64,000 bases of DNA from Pandoraea sp. PE-S2T-3. Lineage in GTDB: Bacteria > Pseudomonadota > Gammaproteobacteria > Burkholderiales > Burkholderiaceae. How positions within the stretch are numbered: position 1 is the first letter of the stretch; the number at the start of each line of letters is the position of its first letter. The stretch spans positions 310,001 through 374,000 of the forward strand of contig NZ_NGUQ01000007.1 of the NCBI RefSeq assembly GCF_002179965.1. Reading direction: 5' to 3'. The position numbers were made by a program, and so were the translations under genes. Below are positions 50,655-60,037 of this stretch, one piece after another. Under the pieces are notes generated by a model. It did no database searches. It worked only from the letters and a program-made list of their open reading frames with translations, and was not told the origin of the DNA.

Positions 50655-51418
50655 GCGACGTTCTCATCGAAGCCGCCGGCATCGTCAAGCGCTACGGCAA
50701 GTTCACGGCCCTGCATGGCGTCGATCTGCGCGTCGCGCCGCGCACGGTGCACTCCGTGATCGGCCCGAACGGCGCGGGCAAGACCACGCTGTTTCACATG
50801 CTCACGGGCACCGTGCCGGTGTCTGGCGGGCGCATCCTGTTCGATGGTCACGACGTGACGACCGAAGCCGACTACCGGCGCGTGCAGCGTGGCATCGCGC
50901 GTTCGTTTCAGGTCACGGCGCTGTTCCAGAATCTGTCGGTGCGCGAAAACCTTCGCCTCGCGGCGCTTGGCGTCACACCGCGTCGTGCGCTGTCGTGCTG
51001 GAGCAAAGCAGAAGGTGCCCGCGCCTGCGCATCCGTGGTCGACGACGTGCTCACGCGGCTCGCCCTCACACGTCACGCCAACACTGCGGCGGGTTCGCTC
51101 TCGCACGGTCAGCAGCGCCGGCTTGAAGTCGGCATGGCGCTCGCGGCGCGCCCCAAGGCGATCTTTCTCGATGAGCCCACCTCAGGCATGGGCATCGACG
51201 ATCTCGACGACATGAAGCAACTCATTCGCGGCCTGCGCGACGATCACACGGTTGTGCTCATCGAGCACAACATGAACATCGTGATGGACATCTCCGACAC
51301 GATCACCGTGATGCAGCAAGGCCGCGTGCTGGTCGAAGGCAAGCCCGATGCCATTCGCGCCGACGAGCGCGTGCGCGCGGCGTATCTCGGCAACATGATC
51401 ACCGGAGGCCGCGCATGA
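50651..51418 (+). CDS. Liv-type ABC ATPase (LivG-like)
   Basis: A 255-residue ATP-binding subunit. Walker A GPNGAGKTTLF, signature LSHGQQRRLEVGMAL, Walker B IFLDEPTSGM (with SG after PT), and the H-loop histidine in LIEHNMNIV. LivG-type insertion between Walker A and signature is present. Four-base overlaps on both sides show tight coupling with the permease and the second ATPase. Confidence 0.95.
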   Translation: MSDVLIEAAGIVKRYGKFTALHGVDLRVAPRTVHSVIGPNGAGKTTLFHMLTGTVPVSGGRILFDGHDVTTEADYRRVQRGIARSFQVTALFQNLSVRENLRLAALGVTPRRALSCWSKAEGARACASVVDDVLTRLALTRHANTAAGSLSHGQQRRLEVGMALAARPKAIFLDEPTSGMGIDDLDDMKQLIRGLRDDHTVVLIEHNMNIVMDISDTITVMQQGRVLVEGKPDAIRADERVRAAYLGNMITGGRA

Positions 51419-52116
51419 TTCTCGACGTCGCAGGCGTTCATAGCTACTACGGCAAGAGCCACATTCTGCAAGGCGTATCGCTGACGGTCGGAGACGGCGA
51501 ACTCGTCACCCTGCTCGGGCGCAACGGCGCAGGCAAGTCGACCACGCTCAAGACCATCGCGGGTGTCGTTACCCCGAAAGCGGGCAGCATTTCGTTCCTG
51601 GGCAAACCGGTCGCGGGTCAGCCCGCTCACCGCATTGCGGCGCGCGGCGTGTGCTTCGTGCCCGAGCATCGTGGCATCTTCAAATTGCTCACGGTCGAAG
51701 AGAATCTCAAGCTCGGCGCGCGTCGCGATTCCCCCTGGCAGCTCGCCGATATCTACCGCATCTTTCCTCGCTTGCAGGAACGTCGCAAAAACGGCGGCGC
51801 GCAGCTCTCCGGCGGCGAGCAGCAGATGCTCGCCATCGGCCGCGCGCTGATGAATCACCCGCGACTGCTCATGCTCGATGAACCGGTGGAAGGTCTCGCA
51901 CCGGTGATCGTCGAAGAGATCGTGGCGCAGTTGAAACTCATCAAACAGGCCGGCGTCGCAATCCTGCTGGTCGAACAGAATCTGGAAGTCTGCACGCAGC
52001 TCGCCGACCGGCATTACATCGTCGAGCAGGGCGTGATCGTCTACGGCGCCGATAACGCTGCGTTTCTCGCCGACGAGGTGGTCAAAGACCGTTACCTCGG
52101 CGTGGGCGTGGCCTGA
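51415..52116 (+). CDS. Liv-type ABC ATPase (LivF-like)
   Basis: A 233-residue ATP-binding subunit. Walker A GRNGAGKSTTLK, signature LSGGEQQMLAIGRALM, Walker B LLMLDEPVEGLAP (the LivF-specific EGLAP), and LVEQNLEV. It heterodimerises with the LivG-like subunit. The hydrolase gene follows after 115 bp in the same direction. Confidence 0.95.
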   Translation: MILDVAGVHSYYGKSHILQGVSLTVGDGELVTLLGRNGAGKSTTLKTIAGVVTPKAGSISFLGKPVAGQPAHRIAARGVCFVPEHRGIFKLLTVEENLKLGARRDSPWQLADIYRIFPRLQERRKNGGAQLSGGEQQMLAIGRALMNHPRLLMLDEPVEGLAPVIVEEIVAQLKLIKQAGVAILLVEQNLEVCTQLADRHYIVEQGVIVYGADNAAFLADEVVKDRYLGVGVA

Positions 52117-52231
52117 CGCTGCTCATCAAGAACCCGGCGCGCGACGCTACGCCGCTCAGCGCGCGCGCCATTGTTGCCAATGCGTCCGACCGTCCCTCGG
52201 CGGGGCGGACGCCCCTAAGGACTGGTGAAAC

Positions 52232-53494
52232 ATGGAACGTCTCGACCCAACCGCTGCCGCAGTGCGCATCGACGGCGCGCGCCTGTGGGACAGCCTCATG
52301 CAACTCGCGCAGATCGGTGCGACCGCCAAGGGCGGCGTGTGCCGGCTGGCGCTGACCGATCTCGACCGGCAGGGCCGCGATCTCTTCGTGAAGTGGGCGA
52401 CGGAGATCGGCTGCACCGTGCGTGTCGATGCCATCGGCAATATCTTTGCGCGCCGCGCCGGGCGCAACAACCACTTGCCGCCTGTCATGACCGGCAGCCA
52501 TATCGACACGCAGCCGACCGGCGGCAAGTTCGACGGCAACTATGGCGTGCTCGCCGGGCTTGAGGTGCTGCGCACGCTCAACGATCGCGGCATCGACACC
52601 GACGCGCCGCTCGAAGTCGCCGTCTGGACCAACGAGGAAGGCTCGCGCTTCGTGCCGGTGATGATGGGCTCCGGCGTCTACGCGGGGGCATTCACGCTCG
52701 ATCACGCACTGGTGCAGAAGGATCACAACGGCATCAGCGTGGCCGATGCGCTCGCCAACATCGGTTATGCCGGATCGGAATCGCCCGTCGGAAAACCCGG
52801 TGCCGTCGGCGCGTACTTCGAGGCGCATATCGAACAGGGTCCGGTGTTGGAGGCCAACCACAAGACCATCGGCGTCGTGCAAGGCGCCCTCGGGCAGCGT
52901 TGGTACGACGTGGCCGTCACCGGCATGGAAGCGCACGCTGGCCCCACACCCATGGAACTGCGTCGTGATGCGTTGCTGAGTGCGGCGCAACTGATTCAGG
53001 CCGTCAATCGCATCGCGTGTGAGCATGCGCCGCATTCGCGCGGCACCGTGGGCTGGGTCGATAACTATCCAAACTCCCGCAACGTCATTCCCGGGCGTGT
53101 GAAGTTATCCGTCGATCTGCGTGCCGCCGACGACGCCACGCTCGATGTGCTCGATGCCAAGCTGCGCGCCGAATGCGCCGCGCTCGCGGCCAACGGCATC
53201 GAGGTATCGGTCGAGCAAGTGGTGTACTTTCCGCCGCAACCCTTTGCACCAGAGCTCGTTGAGGCCATTCGCAGCGGGGCACAAGCGCTCGGACTGTCGT
53301 CGATGGATGCGATCAGCGGGGCGGGGCACGACGCCGTGTATCTCGCGCGCGTGGCGCCCACGGCGATGATCTTCGTCCCGTGCAAGGATGGCATCAGCCA
53401 CAACGAAATCGAAGATGCCGATCCGGCGCATCTGGAAGCCGGTTGCAACGTGCTGCTTCAGGCCATGCTGCAACGCGCGGGAGGTGTCGCATGA
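52232..53494 (+). CDS. M20-family Zn hydrolase, N-carbamoyl-L-amino-acid hydrolase type
   Basis: A 420-residue binuclear-metal hydrolase. Metal and catalytic motifs: GSHIDTQPTGGKFDGNYGV (H and D), NEEGSRF (E), EAHIEQGPVLE (H) and SGAGHDA (H). GTVGWVDNYPNSRNVIPG is in the dimerisation/lid domain. The closest functional groups are L-carbamoylase, beta-ureidopropionase and allantoate amidohydrolase. Next to a Liv-type transporter it likely hydrolyses the imported ureido or acyl amino acid. Its stop overlaps the M81 gene by ATGA. Confidence 0.92.
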   Translation: MERLDPTAAAVRIDGARLWDSLMQLAQIGATAKGGVCRLALTDLDRQGRDLFVKWATEIGCTVRVDAIGNIFARRAGRNNHLPPVMTGSHIDTQPTGGKFDGNYGVLAGLEVLRTLNDRGIDTDAPLEVAVWTNEEGSRFVPVMMGSGVYAGAFTLDHALVQKDHNGISVADALANIGYAGSESPVGKPGAVGAYFEAHIEQGPVLEANHKTIGVVQGALGQRWYDVAVTGMEAHAGPTPMELRRDALLSAAQLIQAVNRIACEHAPHSRGTVGWVDNYPNSRNVIPGRVKLSVDLRAADDATLDVLDAKLRAECAALAANGIEVSVEQVVYFPPQPFAPELVEAIRSGAQALGLSSMDAISGAGHDAVYLARVAPTAMIFVPCKDGISHNEIEDADPAHLEAGCNVLLQAMLQRAGGVA

Positions 53495-55001
53495 AAGTGA
53501 TGATCGCCCGCATGAATCACGAGACCAACACGTTCTCGCCGGTACCAACGCCGATGGAAGCGTTCGGCAATCACGGGCCGACTTACGGCGACGACGCCTA
53601 TCGCGACAACAAGGGCATGCGCACCGCCATGGCCGCGTTCATCGATCTGGCCGAGGCGGCGGGCGCCGAGATGGTGACGCCAGTGTCTGCCGGTGCGAAT
53701 CCGAGCGGCCCGGTGGCAGCGGCGGCGTACGACGAACTGTGCCGTCGCATCGTTGCGGCAGCAACAGGCGTCGACGCCATCCTGCTCGATCTGCACGGCG
53801 CGATGGTGGCCGAGAACAGCGACGACGGGGAGGGTGATCTGCTCGAACGCGTTCGCGCTGCCGCACCGGACACGCCGATTGCCGTGGCACTGGATCTGCA
53901 CGCCAACGTCACGGCGAAGATCGTGACGAACGCCGACATCGTCGTGGGTTTCAAAACCTATCCGCACGTCGACATGTATGAAACCGGCGAACATGCCGGA
54001 CGGCTGCTGTTCGACCTGCTGGCCGGCAAGCGCCGCCCGCGCGTGGTGTGGCAACAGCCGCCGCTGATGGTGCACTCGCTGCGCAGCACGAGCCATGGCG
54101 GCGCAATGAAACGCGCGCTGGATGCCGCGCGCCGTGCCGAAGCCGAGGAGGGTATTCCGGCAGTGTCGGTCTTCTCGGGCTTCTCGCTGGCCGACATTCC
54201 GGCGCCTTGCATCAGCGTGGTAGTCACGGCCGACGAGAGCGAAGAGGGCGACGACGGCGTCGCACGCGCACAAGCGGTGGCCGATCGCATCGCGCAGCAA
54301 GCATGGGACGAGCGCGACGGTTTTGTCTACGACAGCGCGCCGCTCGCCGAGTCGATTGTCGAAGCGAAGCGACTCGCGCAAGGCGCCGACAAACCCGTGC
54401 TGCTGCTCGATCACAGCGACAACTGCATGTCCGGCGGCACGTGCGACACGATGGACGTGCTGGAGGCCGCTTTGGCGGGTGGACTTACCGGCATTGGGGT
54501 GGGGCCGCTGTGCGACCCGGAGGCGGTCGCTACGCTCATCGCCGCAGGCGAGGGCGCGGAAGTGACGCTCGCCCTCGGCAACAAGCGGGCGATGCCGCAG
54601 TTGGGCATCACCAAGACGCCGGCGGTACTCACCGGCATCGTGCGCAAGGTGAGCGACGGCGAGTATGTGGTGAGCGGGCCAACTTACACCGGGCAGCGTT
54701 GCTACATGGGCCGCACGGTGCTGTTCGATATCGGCACGGCACGCATCGTGGTCACCGAGCGCACGCACGAACCGTGGGACCACGGTGTCTTCACGTGCGT
54801 GGGCTCGATCCGCGCAGCGAGCGCTTTTTGCTGCTCAAGTCGCGCATGTACTGCCGCCCGGTGTTCGTGCCGATCTCGGCGGGGCTGGTGGAATGCGACA
54901 GCAACGGTGTGACGAGTTCGAACTACGCCCTGTTCCCGTTCTCTCGCGTGAATCGCCCGGTGTATCCGCTGGATCGGGACGTCACATTCAAGACGCAGTA
55001 A
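53491..55001 (+). pseudogene. M81-family (MlrC-like) metallopeptidase, frameshifted near the end
   Basis: M81/MlrC-like proteins hydrolyse small linear peptides (MlrC in microcystin breakdown). Visible motifs: MNHETNTFSPVPT, DLHGAMVAENSDDGEGDLLE, DLHANVT, and LDHSDNCMSGGTCDTMDVLEA. The frame is intact to THEPWDHGVFTCVG (about 54803). The expected continuation DPRSERFLLLKSRMYCRPVFVP and the rest to RPVYPLDRDV lies in the next frame, ending at 55001. One base seems lost near 54801-54806 (GTGGGC-TCGATCC). Read as given, the protein stops at 54912 with a wrong C-terminus. This is a real mutation or a sequencing error. Coupled to the M20 gene by ATGA. Confidence 0.85.
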
Positions 55002-55026
55002 CGAGCGAGCGTCGCTGCGACTTGCG

Positions 55027-56019
55027 TCAGCGACGCATGGCTTCGAACGGTGCCGTCACGATCGGCGGCACCTGCCGGACGAGGTTCACGAGCCACAAGA
55101 ATGCACTATCGAATGCGTCGTATCCGGCGGCGATACGGCGTGCTTCGATCTGGGCCTCGACGACCGTCGGTTTTCCGTGTTCGTGATTGACGTGATCCAC
55201 AGCCACTGCACGGGTGGCAACGAGATGCGGCGGGTAGCCGTCCGTCGCCGCCCAGTCCTCCAGACCGGACACGTTATTGGCCTTGGCATGGATCATGACC
55301 GCCACATTGCTTTGCCGGGAGAGCTCGGCGACCAGATATTCCTCTTGGTTCATCGCGATCAGGCCGCTGAGTAATGCCCGCCCCTCATTCACATACTGTT
55401 GCGTCGGCACCTGCCTGAAGGCCAATGATCGCAGTTTGCCGATGTTGTAATACAGCGCCTGCATCGTGCCCGGCTCGAAACCACGCTCGGTGAGCAATAG
55501 TGACGGCAAGCGGTAAGCCATCAGCCGCTGGATGGACGCCGGCGATATGCCGTCCTCCGGCGCCTGATCGACCAATCTGCCAAGCAATGCCCGGTTGGAC
55601 AGCGGTCCGTCGCCGTGCGCATTTGCAGCGCTCATCTCATAGATCAGATTGGTGAGGGTCTTGTTGACCAGCGGGTGATCGTAGATGCTGCGGCGCGTGC
55701 GCGCCCCGAGGTTCGCGTTCACCTGGGACACATCGCCAACCTCGAGACCATGCAACGCCGCAGTCACTGCCGCTGCGGCTCGGGCGGCGTCTGCCCGCAG
55801 CGGCATCGCGTCCGCCGACCGAAGATCGGCGGACAGCGACTGTGCCAGCCGTCCGTCCAACGCCGGGGATCGATCGTGCGCCCGCTGACTGACCACGGGC
55901 GCCAACGATGCGGCCGTGGCCGGAGACGCCGCGAAGGCAATCGGCATAACGGTTGCAAGCGGGGTGGCCAGCGGGGAAAAGACCGACGGCGAGAGGGTAG
56001 TTGAAGGGATGACCGGCAT
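55027..56019 (-). CDS. Unrecognised protein, possible secreted effector
   Basis: A 330-residue protein I do not recognise. No signal peptide or membrane anchor. Residues 1-60 are rich in S, T, P, A and almost without charge (MPVIPSTTLSPSVFSPLAT), the composition typical of type III secretion signals. From about residue 105 it is helical with blocks such as SIYDHPLVNKTLTNLIYEM, SNRALLGRLVDQAPEDGI, MQALYYNIGKLRSLAFRQVP and SRQSNVAVMIHAKANNVSGLEDW. AGGAG lies eight bases before the ATG at 56019, supporting a real gene. It stands alone between two catabolic modules. Function open; an effector of the type III system at the left edge is one idea. Confidence 0.8.
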   Translation of the reverse strand: MPVIPSTTLSPSVFSPLATPLATVMPIAFAASPATAASLAPVVSQRAHDRSPALDGRLAQSLSADLRSADAMPLRADAARAAAAVTAALHGLEVGDVSQVNANLGARTRRSIYDHPLVNKTLTNLIYEMSAANAHGDGPLSNRALLGRLVDQAPEDGISPASIQRLMAYRLPSLLLTERGFEPGTMQALYYNIGKLRSLAFRQVPTQQYVNEGRALLSGLIAMNQEEYLVAELSRQSNVAVMIHAKANNVSGLEDWAATDGYPPHLVATRAVAVDHVNHEHGKPTVVEAQIEARRIAAGYDAFDSAFLWLVNLVRQVPPIVTAPFEAMRR

Positions 56020-56199
56020 AGCGAGCGCTCCTGAAATGGCGTGCCGAACCCCTCGGCGCACCGTGCCCGGATCGTCCTCCGCCACGCGCCCGCCCACTAT
56101 CGAAGACTGTCACCGGCTTGTCCCCGATCGAACGCACGGTGTGCATTCCCAATGCCCGGCACCGTCGTGTCATGACGCGGCTCGCGTCGCCTCCCGCAG

Positions 56200-56235
56200 A
56201 AAAACAAAAGGCGACGACAGTCTCCCGTCGTCGCC
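56200..56235 (-). terminator. Intrinsic terminator of the M20-MFS operon
   Basis: A 9-bp stem GGCGACGAC / GTCGTCGCC with an 8-nt loop, followed on the minus strand by TTTTGTTTTTCTG. It lies about 32 bp past the MFS stop. Confidence 0.85.
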
Positions 56236-56266
56236 TCTGCGCAGCGATACCGTTAGCGCCGAACGA

Positions 56267-57577
56267 TTACTCGTCGAGCACCTTGTTGCCGGTTTCTTCA
56301 AACATCGACACGGCGATGAGCGAGATCAGCACGCAGGCGATCATGTACCACGCCGGTGCCATCTTGTTGCCGGTCACGCGAATCAGCCAGCCCGCGACCA
56401 GCTGTGCGGTACCGCCGAAGAGCGACACGGCAATAGCGTAAGCACTCGACATGTACCCCGCACGCAGATGCTTCGGGAAGTTCTCCGGCATCAGCGCATA
56501 GGCCGGTGCCGAACCCATCGTGTAGCAGAACATCAGCACGACCAGCGCCGCCAGCACCACCGGCAGCGACGGGAAGTGCGTCATGACCCAGAACGCCGGG
56601 TAGAGCAGCACGATCAGCAACACACGGCCGGTGATCGTGAGCGGCTTGCGGCGGCCCATCTTGTCCGACCATGCGCCGTAGATCGGGCACATCACCAAAG
56701 AGATCGTGCTGGCCGCGACACCCGCGAGCATCGACATTTTCGGCGGCAGACCGAGGTACTGAATGCAGTACGTCGGCATGTAATACATCATCACGTACGT
56801 CGACACCGACATGCCCATGATCGAGAAGATCGTGAGGAACCAGTTACGCACGTACACGGCACGCTTCGGGTCATTGCGCCCGGCGACAACCTTCGCCTTG
56901 GGCGGCTCTTCCTGAATATGGCGACGCAGATAGATACCGACCGGCGCGATCAACGTGCCGAGCAGGAACGGAATACGCCAGCCCCAGTTGTGCATCGTGT
57001 CGTCGGAGAGCAGGAAGCCCAGACTCGCGGCAAGGCCCGAGCCGAGCAGCGCGGCTGCGCCCTGACTCGCCAGCTGCCAGCTCGCACGGAAACCACGGCT
57101 CTTCGCGCCGCCCACTTCCAGCAGCGTCGCCGTGGCAGCGCCAAACTCACCGCCCTGTGCGAAACCCTGCAACAGACGCGCGCCGACGATCAGCAACGGT
57201 GCAGCGATACCGATTTGCGCGTACGTCGGTGCCAGACCGATGGCGGCCGAACCGATGGCCATCAGGCCGATGGTGAGCGTAAGTGCAGGCTTGCGGCCGG
57301 CGCGATCGGCGTAGCGGCCGAGCACGATGCCGCCGAGCGGGCGCATCACGAAGCCCACGGCAAACACGGCGAACGCCAGCAGCGACGACGTGATCGGATC
57401 GTCCGACGGGAAGAACTGCTTGCCGATGGTCAGTGCAAAGTAGCTGTAGACCGTGAAGTCGAAGAACTCCAGCAGATTGCCGATGACCGCAGCGAATACG
57501 ACCTTGCGCTGTTGCGCAGGTGTCATCGGCGAGGTGCTGGCGTCAGTGGCCGGAAACGATTGCGTTGCAGTGCTCAT
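56267..57577 (-). CDS. MFS transporter, metabolite:H+ symporter (ProP/MHS-like)
   Basis: A 436-residue, 12-segment major facilitator. GNLLEFFDFTVYSYFAL (first helix), the loop 2-3 motif GRYADRAGRKPAL, the RLLQGFAQGGEFGAATATLLE helix and SDKMGRRKPL are typical of the MHS group that imports organic acids, betaines or amino-acid derivatives. Its ATG overlaps the amidohydrolase stop by four bases, so it likely imports that enzyme's substrate. Confidence 0.93.
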   Translation of the reverse strand: MSTATQSFPATDASTSPMTPAQQRKVVFAAVIGNLLEFFDFTVYSYFALTIGKQFFPSDDPITSSLLAFAVFAVGFVMRPLGGIVLGRYADRAGRKPALTLTIGLMAIGSAAIGLAPTYAQIGIAAPLLIVGARLLQGFAQGGEFGAATATLLEVGGAKSRGFRASWQLASQGAAALLGSGLAASLGFLLSDDTMHNWGWRIPFLLGTLIAPVGIYLRRHIQEEPPKAKVVAGRNDPKRAVYVRNWFLTIFSIMGMSVSTYVMMYYMPTYCIQYLGLPPKMSMLAGVAASTISLVMCPIYGAWSDKMGRRKPLTITGRVLLIVLLYPAFWVMTHFPSLPVVLAALVVLMFCYTMGSAPAYALMPENFPKHLRAGYMSSAYAIAVSLFGGTAQLVAGWLIRVTGNKMAPAWYMIACVLISLIAVSMFEETGNKVLDE

Positions 57578-58770
57578 GCTCGGTCCTTCGCAAGGAAACG
57601 TTCGACCAGACGCGTCCAGAAGGCGGCCCCGATGGTCAGATTGTCGTCGTTGAAATCGTATTTGGCGTTGTGCAGCATCGGGCGGCCTTCGCCCACACCG
57701 TTACCGAGGCGAATGAAGCAGCCCGGCACTTTTTGCAGGTAGTACGCGAAGTCTTCGCTGCCGGCGATCGGCGGGAACGGCGAAATGATGTGCTCGTTGC
57801 CCACCAGTTCTTCGGCCACGCCACGGGCGAATTCCGTTTCGGCTTCGCTGTTCACGAGCACCGGGTACCCACGGATGTATTCGATCTCTGCCGTGCCGCC
57901 GTAGCCTTCGACATGCGTCGTGACCAGCGCACGGATGCGTTCTTCGAGTTTGGCGCGCACGGCTGCCGAGAACGAGCGCACGCTCATTTCCATCGTGGCC
58001 GATTCGGGAATCACGTTCGGTGCGAAACCGGCGTGGAACGTGCCGACCGTGACCACGGCGGCTTCGGTCGGATCGATGTTGCGTGCCACTACCGTTTGCA
58101 GCGCCATCACGAGGCTGCTGCCGATCATCACCGGATCGACGGCCAGATGCGGACGCGCGGCGTGACCGCCACGGCCATGAATCTTCACCTTCACGGTGTC
58201 GCACGCCGCCATCAACGGGCCGGCGCGGAAACCGAATGTGCCCGTGGCAACGCCCGGGTGGTTGTGCAGACCGAAAATCGCCTGACACGGGAAGCGCTCG
58301 AAGAGGCCGTCGGCAATCATCTGCTCGGCGCCGCTGTTCGAACCGGCTTCTTCCGCCGGTTGGAAAATCAGATTCACGGTGCCGTCGAAATTGCGCGTCC
58401 TGGCGAGTTGCTGCGCAGCGCCCAGCAACACGGTCGTGTGACCGTCGTGGCCGCACGCGTGCATCTTGCCGTCGTGCACGCTGGCGTAGGCGAGGCCGGT
58501 CTGCTCGTGAATCGGCAGCGCATCCATGTCGGCGCGCACGCCCACGGTGCGGCCGCTGGTGCCCGCGGTGAGCGAGGCCACCACGCCGTGGCCACCCACG
58601 TTGCGCGTGACCTGATATCCCCAACCCTCGAGCTTCTCCGCCACGTAACGTGACGTGTCGACTTCCTCGTAGGACAGTTCGGGATGTTGGTGGATATGGT
58701 GGCGGATGTCGGCCAGCTGCTCACGCGCGTCGGCCAGATCGCTCACCTCACAGAAGCGAATCTCACTCAT
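57574..58770 (-). CDS. M20 amidohydrolase (HipO/amino-acylase type)
   Basis: A 398-residue metallohydrolase. Metal motifs: MHACGHDGHTT (H and C), PAEEAGSNSG (catalytic E), HNHPG and the C-terminal GSEDFAYYL. The family removes N-acyl groups from amino acids (hippurate, indole-3-acetyl-amino acids, acetyl-amino acids). Start at 58770 has GAGGAG at good spacing; the frame extends upstream without family similarity. First gene of the leftward pair with the MFS transporter; divergent LysR gene and T-N11-A site nearby. Confidence 0.93.
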   Translation of the reverse strand: MSEIRFCEVSDLADAREQLADIRHHIHQHPELSYEEVDTSRYVAEKLEGWGYQVTRNVGGHGVVASLTAGTSGRTVGVRADMDALPIHEQTGLAYASVHDGKMHACGHDGHTTVLLGAAQQLARTRNFDGTVNLIFQPAEEAGSNSGAEQMIADGLFERFPCQAIFGLHNHPGVATGTFGFRAGPLMAACDTVKVKIHGRGGHAARPHLAVDPVMIGSSLVMALQTVVARNIDPTEAAVVTVGTFHAGFAPNVIPESATMEMSVRSFSAAVRAKLEERIRALVTTHVEGYGGTAEIEYIRGYPVLVNSEAETEFARGVAEELVGNEHIISPFPPIAGSEDFAYYLQKVPGCFIRLGNGVGEGRPMLHNAKYDFNDDNLTIGAAFWTRLVERFLAKDRA

Positions 58771-58860
58771 CGGGGGGCTCCTCTCTATTTTTGAATACCG
58801 CGAAGTAGCGGAGTATTGCACCGACGAAAATTCCCACCCATGACGCAAACCCGTCCAAAA

Positions 58861-58879
58861 TGTTGCTCTCAAAGCAACA
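58861..58879. promoter_or_regulatory. LysR-type T-N11-A operator
   Basis: TGTTGCT-CTCAA-AGCAACA, perfect 7-bp arms with a 5-bp spacer, containing the classical TTGCT-N5-AGCAA LysR box. A further half site TTGTTGC is at 58904-58910. It sits in the gap between the amidohydrolase and the divergent LysR gene. Confidence 0.75.
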
Positions 58880-59044
58880 ATTGACGCCATGATGTCGGGA
58901 GATTTGTTGCGGCACCCATCCAGAAAATCATAACAAATCAACGATTTATGGTGAATTTCATTCATTTATGCAGCATCTGGGGTGGTGAGCGCTACGGCAG
59001 CCGCCTTGGGAACGAAATCGCTCGAACGGGACAGTGAAGCAGAG

Positions 59045-59965
59045 ATGACGAACGACGCATGGATGGACGAGATCGGTGAGCGTCCGCTCAAGTACCTCAC
59101 CGAGATTGCGAGCACGGGCGGCGTGCGCATGGCCGCCGAATCGCTCGGCGTGAACCCGTCGGTCGTCAGCCGGCAGATCGCCGCGCTGGAGCGCCGGTTA
59201 CGCTTCCCGCTCATCGAGCGTCGCGGACGCAACGTGAGCGTGACCGAGATCGGTCAGGTGCTGATCGACTACTACCGCGACGGCCAGCGCCGCCAGCGCG
59301 ACCTCTCGGCACGGCTGGAGGAATACCGGCATCTGAAGCGCGGACGGGTCGCCATCGGCGTGGGCGAAGGCTTCATCGGCAACCTGATCGCGCGCGCCCT
59401 GCAACGCTTCTCGATGACGTATCCGGACATCCTCGTCGAGATACGCTCCGGCCCCACACCCGTGGTGCTCTCGCTCGTGCGCGACGACGTCGTCGACATC
59501 GGCCTGTGCGTGCGCTCGGCAGACGACCCCGCCATGCGTATCCACCCGTTCGCTGCGAAACCGTTATGCGCGGTGGTCGCGCCGTCGCATCGCTTTGCCA
59601 CCATGGCGAGCGTGCCGCCCACGGAGCTGGCCAACGAGCGGCTGATCTTCATGACCGAGGCCTACGGCGTGCAGCACTTCGTCCACTCCGTGCTCGAAAC
59701 CGTGCGCCTCAACGTCATTCCGGCTTATCGGGTCGACCTGTTCAACACCGCGCAGACGCTGGCAGCCGCGGGACTCGGCGTGGCCTTCATGTCGGCGATC
59801 ACCGCACGGCGCGGCATCGAACTGGGCGAACTCGTCGCGGTCCCCATCGACCATCCGATCGCGACCGGTTTCTCCAGCCAGATGATGACGCGGGTCGGCC
59901 GGCGGCTTTCCCCCGCGGCCGATCACCTCTGGAAGCAACTCGCGCAGAGTCTGGCCCAGCGCTGA
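59045..59965 (+). CDS. LysR-family regulator of the amidohydrolase-MFS pair
   Basis: A 306-residue regulator. Winged helix LKYLTEIASTGGVRMAAESLGVNPSVVSRQIAALERRL, then the effector domain with FIGNLIARALQRFSMTYPDILVEIRSG. It most resembles the subgroup that governs amide or aromatic-acid degradation. The start at 59045 was preferred to the upstream GTG; neither has a strong ribosome site. Divergent from the M20-MFS pair, with a T-N11-A operator between, so it probably controls them and itself. Confidence 0.92.
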   Translation: MTNDAWMDEIGERPLKYLTEIASTGGVRMAAESLGVNPSVVSRQIAALERRLRFPLIERRGRNVSVTEIGQVLIDYYRDGQRRQRDLSARLEEYRHLKRGRVAIGVGEGFIGNLIARALQRFSMTYPDILVEIRSGPTPVVLSLVRDDVVDIGLCVRSADDPAMRIHPFAAKPLCAVVAPSHRFATMASVPPTELANERLIFMTEAYGVQHFVHSVLETVRLNVIPAYRVDLFNTAQTLAAAGLGVAFMSAITARRGIELGELVAVPIDHPIATGFSSQMMTRVGRRLSPAADHLWKQLAQSLAQR

Positions 59966-60037
59966 TCGGGCAATGACGCGGGACACTCACCGCAGATGGC
60001 GTATCATCGGCCGGGTGTTGGATATTCCTGCCTGCCG

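Noticed and set aside
53380-53490. Upstream extension of the MlrC-like frame inside the M20 gene
   Set aside because: It overlaps the M20 coding sequence; the ATG at 53491 with the ATGA overlap and the MNHETNTF motif just after it fix the start.
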